Source: Paenibacillus_L residui
GTDB taxonomy: Bacteria; Bacillota; Bacilli; Paenibacillales; NBRC-103111
Direction of reading: 5' to 3'
DNA length: 64,000 nt
Assembly (NCBI RefSeq): GCF_042677205.1
Contig: NZ_JBHTIU010000008.1
Coordinates: forward strand, 180,851 to 244,850
Below are positions 60,306-64,000 of this stretch, in pieces (the first letter of the stretch is position 1; the number at the start of each line of letters is the position of its first letter). The position numbers and the translations under genes are program-made. Under the pieces are notes generated by a model. It worked only from the letters and a program-made list of their open reading frames with translations. It ran no database searches and was not told the origin of the DNA.

Positions 60306-61823
60306 TTAACTGTCAATCAGTTCAAGGCGAACGCAGAAGCGGATCTCGCGGCCTACGGTTTCGGCCCAGATTTTGCCGTCATGGTTTTCCACAATGCTCT
60401 TGGCGATGGCCAGTCCGAGTCCCGAGCCTCCGGTCGAGGACGTTCTCGAAGCGTCAATGCGGTAGAATCTTTCGAACAGCTTGTCCAGCTCATCTTCCGG
60501 AATGGGGTCTCCATTATTGATGACACATATATGAGCATATCCTTCTTCTCTGGTCAAACGGACAGACACCACACCGGGCTTGGAGCTGTATTTAATGGCG
60601 TTGGTCAGTAAATTTTCGAACACCCGGATGATTTTGTCCGCGTCGATATGCGCCATAAGCTTCTCAGCGGGAAGATGACGTTCCAGCACAAGCTCGTTCT
60701 CTTCCGCATAGCTGACCGTTTCTTCCAGAAGCTGTTCGATCAATTCATTCAGGCAGACCCTTTCCTTGGCGAGGCTGACTCCGTGATTGGACAGCTTCGT
60801 GTATTCAAACAGGTCGTCAATCAGTCCCTTTAACTTTTCCGATTTGCTGGCGGCGATATTCAGATAAGTCTCCGCTTGCCTTTCGTTCTCATAATTTTTA
60901 TCTTTAAGCAGCCGCAAATAGCCGATAATGAGAGTGAGGGGAGTGCGCAGATCATGGGAGACATTCGTAATGAGTTCGTTCTTGGTGCGCTCCGCCAGCC
61001 TTTCTTCCTCAATCGTTCGCTGCAGTTCCTTCGCCATGTGGTTGATGTTGTCCGCCAGCGAGCCCAGTTCATCGGAGGACTTATGCGGGACCCTGTAATC
61101 CAGATTGCCCTTGGAGATTTCCAGCAGCCCCTGGGCAAGCTCCTCCACGTCCTTCATCTTTCGTTTCGTCAGCCAGTAGAACAAACCTATGAATGCGGCA
61201 ACTGCGGCTATTAGCGGAATCGGACTGGAACCCGGGTCATATTCAATTTGCGGGCGCGGAATCCCGCTTACTACCAGATAAGCCTTCTCGCTAACCAAAT
61301 CAATCGGAAAAAAGGAGATGAATTCCTTCGAAGTATTATCGTTATAAATACGTTCATTCATCGCATTGGAGATGAGGTGGTGAACGTCGACTTGAGTTTC
61401 CGTTGTATTGGGGGTCTTATACAGCACTTTCCCGTCAAGAGATAGGATCAGCATTTTATAGGAGCTGTATTGGACCATATCCTCTATAATGGGCTTGACT
61501 TCATCCTCAGATATTCCCGAAAGCTTATATTGCAGCCGGGTAACGATACTTCTTGCCTCTCTTTCAATCTCTGCCTTGCCCTCGGTATAATCAATCCGGG
61601 CAACTTTATTATACTGGTCGAAAAAGGTAGCGCTCAGGCTGTAAGTGAGCATCGAGACGAGAAGACAAATGACGAAGGTGACGATCAACTGCAGCCGGAT
61701 GCTCTCCTGAACTTTATTGACGCCCTGGATCAGCATTTTAAAGGAGAAGCGGAAGATGTCCCCGATCCAATTAAAAGGAAAAATCCGGCCAAGCCATTTG
61801 AACGGCGTGAATTTAATTTTCAA
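60306..61823 (-). CDS. HAMP-domain sensor histidine kinase
   Basis: A 505-residue membrane kinase: helix 1 (about 43-65), extracellular sensor (about 70-185), helix 2 (about 190-210), HAMP (about 212-265), HisKA with NVSHDLRTPLTLIIGYL (about 290), and HATPase with NAIKYSS, VINNGDPIPEDEL and TGGSGLGLAIAK. Start TTG 61823 overlaps the response-regulator end by 11 nt. Last gene of the PAP2-regulator-kinase operon. Resembles VanS/YkoH-type kinases that watch the cell envelope. Confidence 0.9.
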   Translation of the reverse strand: MKIKFTPFKWLGRIFPFNWIGDIFRFSFKMLIQGVNKVQESIRLQLIVTFVICLLVSMLTYSLSATFFDQYNKVARIDYTEGKAEIEREARSIVTRLQYKLSGISEDEVKPIIEDMVQYSSYKMLILSLDGKVLYKTPNTTETQVDVHHLISNAMNERIYNDNTSKEFISFFPIDLVSEKAYLVVSGIPRPQIEYDPGSSPIPLIAAVAAFIGLFYWLTKRKMKDVEELAQGLLEISKGNLDYRVPHKSSDELGSLADNINHMAKELQRTIEEERLAERTKNELITNVSHDLRTPLTLIIGYLRLLKDKNYENERQAETYLNIAASKSEKLKGLIDDLFEYTKLSNHGVSLAKERVCLNELIEQLLEETVSYAEENELVLERHLPAEKLMAHIDADKIIRVFENLLTNAIKYSSKPGVVSVRLTREEGYAHICVINNGDPIPEDELDKLFERFYRIDASRTSSTGGSGLGLAIAKSIVENHDGKIWAETVGREIRFCVRLELIDS

Positions 61824-62508
61824 TTTTATAGCCGACCCCCCACACTGTCTTTATAAATCGGGGCTTTCGGGGATTGTCCTCGATTTTCTCCCTTATTTTT
61901 CGAATATGCACCATCACCGTATTTTCCGATTCGAAGAAAGCTTCCTTCCAAACCCGCTCGTATATTTTCTCAATACTGAAGACCATGCCCCGGTTTCTGG
62001 CCAGCAGCTCCAGAATGGAAAATTCCCGCGGAGTAAGCTTGACCTCACGTCCGTCGACTTTGACCTCATGGGTAGCTACATTGATGGTAAGATCATCGAT
62101 CTCTATCTCCTCTGCCTTGGCATCGGAGGGGGTGTTCAGCCTTTTGTAGCGTCTGAGCTGGGATTTGACCCGCGCCATAAGCTCAAGCGGATTGAACGGC
62201 TTCGTCACATAATCGTCCGCTCCCATGCTGAGGCCCGTGATCTTGTCCATGTCCTGGCTCTTCGCCGACAACATGATAATCGGCATGTTCCTCTGCTCGC
62301 GGATTTTCAGACAGGCCTGAATGCCATCCATCTTGGGCATCATGATATCCAGAATAATGAGATCGACAACATGGGACTCTAATATGTTCAATGCTTCCAG
62401 GCCGTTATAGGCTTTAAGAAGCTGATAACCGTCATTTTTTAAATAAATTTCCAGCAGATCAACTATTTCTTTTTCATCGTCGACAAGGAGTATTGTTTCT
62501 TTTGCCAT
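61813..62508 (-). CDS. OmpR/PhoB-type response regulator
   Basis: A 231-residue regulator: receiver domain with the phosphoacceptor Asp in LIILDIMMPKMDG (about 54), switch residues SAKSQD and the Lys in DYVTKPFNPLEL, and a winged-helix DNA-binding domain (about 130-231: LTPREFSILELLARN, VMVHIRKIREK, VWGVGYKIEN). ATG 62508 has AAGGAG 9 nt upstream, inside the end of the PAP2 gene (46-nt overlap). Confidence 0.93.
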   Translation of the reverse strand: MAKETILLVDDEKEIVDLLEIYLKNDGYQLLKAYNGLEALNILESHVVDLIILDIMMPKMDGIQACLKIREQRNMPIIMLSAKSQDMDKITGLSMGADDYVTKPFNPLELMARVKSQLRRYKRLNTPSDAKAEEIEIDDLTINVATHEVKVDGREVKLTPREFSILELLARNRGMVFSIEKIYERVWKEAFFESENTVMVHIRKIREKIEDNPRKPRFIKTVWGVGYKIEN

Positions 62509-63176
62509 ACATGCTTGCTCCTTCCGTTCAGGACCTGCTGAATGATGGCCTGGCTCAGGACGAAAGCCAATTCACCCAGCAGAATGCCTGCGAACACATC
62601 CAATATTACATGCTGTTTAATAAACAGCGTCGATAAAATAATAAGCACCGCGGTAACGATAGTAAACAGCCGCAACCCGAAGCCCCGAATCGAGCTTGCC
62701 AGCAATCCCCTCATGACCAGATAGCTCGTCAGCACATGAATGCTTGGAAGACAGTTGAACGGCTGATCCGACCAATAGATGAACCGGACCAAAGCGGTTA
62801 ACCAATCATCTCCGGTTAGCTCCGGGCGGGGGGCCGCCGTTTGGTAGAAATAAAAAATAATATAGCAAACGATAAGTCCGATATGAAAGGAACCCAGCGT
62901 CCGGAAATAGGTCATCCGGTCCTTCGCACATAATAATACAAGGACGAAAATAATAAAAGCATACCACGCGATATAAGGCAACACGAATATTTTCAAGAAT
63001 GGAATGCGATGGTCCAATGCCGTTGTCAAATAAGTCACTCCGCGCCCAGGATGATTAAGCAGCGGGTAGACGATGTTCAACAGCGGAATGGTCAGCAGCA
63101 GCAGAAGCGGCTTGAAGTTGCTGCGAAGCCATCCTTGCTGCCGGCGAGCCGAAGGCCTTTCCAATGGAAGCTGCAA
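62463..63176 (-). CDS. PAP2-family membrane phosphatase
   Basis: A membrane protein of about 237 residues with about six helices. The PAP2 motif is split over FNCLPSIHVLTSY (His) and KQHVILDVFAG (His/Asp), the arrangement of PAP2_3 / inositol-phosphorylceramide-synthase-like proteins; likely acts on a lipid or polyprenyl phosphate. The TTG at 63176 has AAAGGGGG 8 nt upstream, so I prefer it to the ATGs at 63233 and 63221, which lack sites. First gene of the operon with the two-component system, suggesting an envelope-lipid role. Confidence 0.75.
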   Translation of the reverse strand: MQLPLERPSARRQQGWLRSNFKPLLLLLTIPLLNIVYPLLNHPGRGVTYLTTALDHRIPFLKIFVLPYIAWYAFIIFVLVLLCAKDRMTYFRTLGSFHIGLIVCYIIFYFYQTAAPRPELTGDDWLTALVRFIYWSDQPFNCLPSIHVLTSYLVMRGLLASSIRGFGLRLFTIVTAVLIILSTLFIKQHVILDVFAGILLGELAFVLSQAIIQQVLNGRSKHVWQKKQYSLSTMKKK

Positions 63177-63645
63177 ATTCAGGTCCCCCTTTATTTTTTT
63201 ATTTTGGATCTCCTTGTTCATTATAGGAATCATTTCTTAAGACAGAATAGGGAATAGTCTTAAAAAAACCTTAATAGTGTCTATGTGCTTTGAACGAGAG
63301 TTATTTGGTATACAGGGGCTTGACTCAGCGTAAATACGCTTCCCGAAGAATGTCCCGGGCTGCTGTCCCCGCCGATCTTAACCTCATTCGATTCATCTTA
63401 TGCCGCCGTCGGCGCTTAATAAAACCGGCAACCGGCACATTTCGATCAGTCATTGCTTGCATCCCTCAATGACTCCTACTCTGTTAGACGATTCTTCCCG
63501 ACAATTAGTTTCCATTATTTGAAGAAAGCAGTCTCTATATCGAGACTAACTTCCGCCTGGCCGAGACGATCATCCGGAAACGAACCGTTCGATTCGAGCA
63601 CTTATCATTTGATTCTGGACGACAGCGGGAAGGTGACCTACGGCG
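63177..63645. other. Gene-free stretch before the metallophosphoesterase remnant
   Basis: No supported gene. Short frames here (for example 63290-63472) have no ribosome-binding site or domain. The part near 63540-63645 may be decayed upstream sequence of the pseudogene, but I could not align it to the intact gene. Confidence 0.35.
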
Positions 63646-63930
63646 ATGCTGGCCAAATATCCCGAGGTTGTCTATTTTTCCGGCCATACTCATTTACAAC
63701 TCTCTTGCCCGAATATATATTATGAAGAGATCAATGTCTTCGTCGGCTCTTCATCGGTCCGTAATCCTTTCGATCAAGAATCGGTACCGCTGTCCGGAAG
63801 CATCAGCGAAAGTCTCTTCATTGAAGCGGACGATCAGCAGGTACGCATTCGAGGGAGAAGGCATGATTTGCGCCGCTGGGCGGACGGAGTTGATTTCATC
63901 CGAACCGCGGAGCAGTGGCGCCAAGGATAG
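63646..63930 (+). pseudogene. Truncated metallophosphoesterase remnant
   Basis: About 94 residues that match only the C-terminal third of the phosphoesterase at 45516: LAKYPEVVYFSGHTHLQLS (GHTH motif), then FVGSSSVRNPFDQ, LFIEADDQQVRIRGRRHDLR. All earlier metal motifs (DxH, GD, GNHE) are missing and upstream sequence is out of frame, so it cannot be active. 63931-64000 shows nothing recognised. Confidence 0.7.
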
Positions 63931-64000
63931 ATAGGAGCTATTCCTGTAATGAATTAATTTGCGGTTTGAAAAGAAAGAGCGCCTCCTGTATGCTGGGTCT

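Overview
The window looks like a chromosomal segment of a spore-forming, Gram-positive member of the Paenibacillaceae (Paenibacillus-like). Pointers are a SpoVB/MurJ-type flippase, Sda, a Spo0E-like phosphatase, the Firmicute-only helicase loaders DnaB and DnaI, a c-di-AMP (ydaO-type) riboswitch before ktrB-ktrA, and a yut/yuz/yum/yui gene set known from Bacillus. Several coding islands are visibly more AT-rich than the rest. No rRNA, tRNA, CRISPR array or complete insertion sequence was seen.

Layout. 0-5 kb: 3' end of a SpoVB-like gene, a DUF2515 gene, a repeat-filled gap and a copper-amine-oxidase-domain lipoprotein behind a long, apparently structured leader. 5.2-7.3 kb: an AT-rich accessory module (TetR regulator, GAP-family membrane protein, small membrane protein) bounded by a large inverted repeat and a transposase-like scrap. 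7.3-13 kb: a ribbon-helix-helix/SPFH pair, a thioredoxin-like protein and a sugar ABC importer (two permeases plus lipoprotein, no ATPase). 13-30 kb: respiration, quinone and Fe-S functions: ctaA, a UbiD decarboxylase, mqnE of the futalosine menaquinone route, two type-2 NADH-dehydrogenase-like flavoproteins, a YumC-type ferredoxin reductase, NifU-like and IscA-like proteins, HemQ and several small genes. 30-36 kb: dnaB-dnaI, trxA and uvrC (with an unusual acidic insertion). 36-45 kb: a CPBP protease, riboswitch-ktrB-ktrA, and a LysR gene divergent from sdhCAB. 45-51 kb: a metallophosphoesterase, a PAS sporulation-type kinase, DnaA boxes, sda, and a BlaI/BlaR1 pair. 51-64 kb: a heterodimeric ABC exporter, a PHP histidinol-phosphatase, a second LysR gene, two lineage-specific secreted/anchored proteins, a sugar isomerase, a possible MITE, a PAP2-response regulator-histidine kinase operon, and a decayed second metallophosphoesterase.

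How the genes fit together. NDH-2, succinate dehydrogenase, menaquinone synthesis, heme A synthesis and coproheme decarboxylation form a coherent aerobic respiratory set spread over 13-45 kb. A PAS kinase, Sda (KinA-type kinase inhibitor) and DnaA boxes next to sda suggest a replication-to-sporulation checkpoint; a Spo0E-like gene at 21.4 kb would act on the same phosphorelay.

The most unusual material is non-coding: (i) a dispersed repeat of about 120 bp with two stems and compensatory base changes between copies; (ii) a second, hairpin-forming repeat after terminators; (iii) a roughly 175-nt leader closed by an 11-bp long-range stem that starts at the predicted transcription start; (iv) a candidate two-hairpin small RNA at 23.04-23.13 kb. 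All folds, promoters and start choices were read by eye, not computed.
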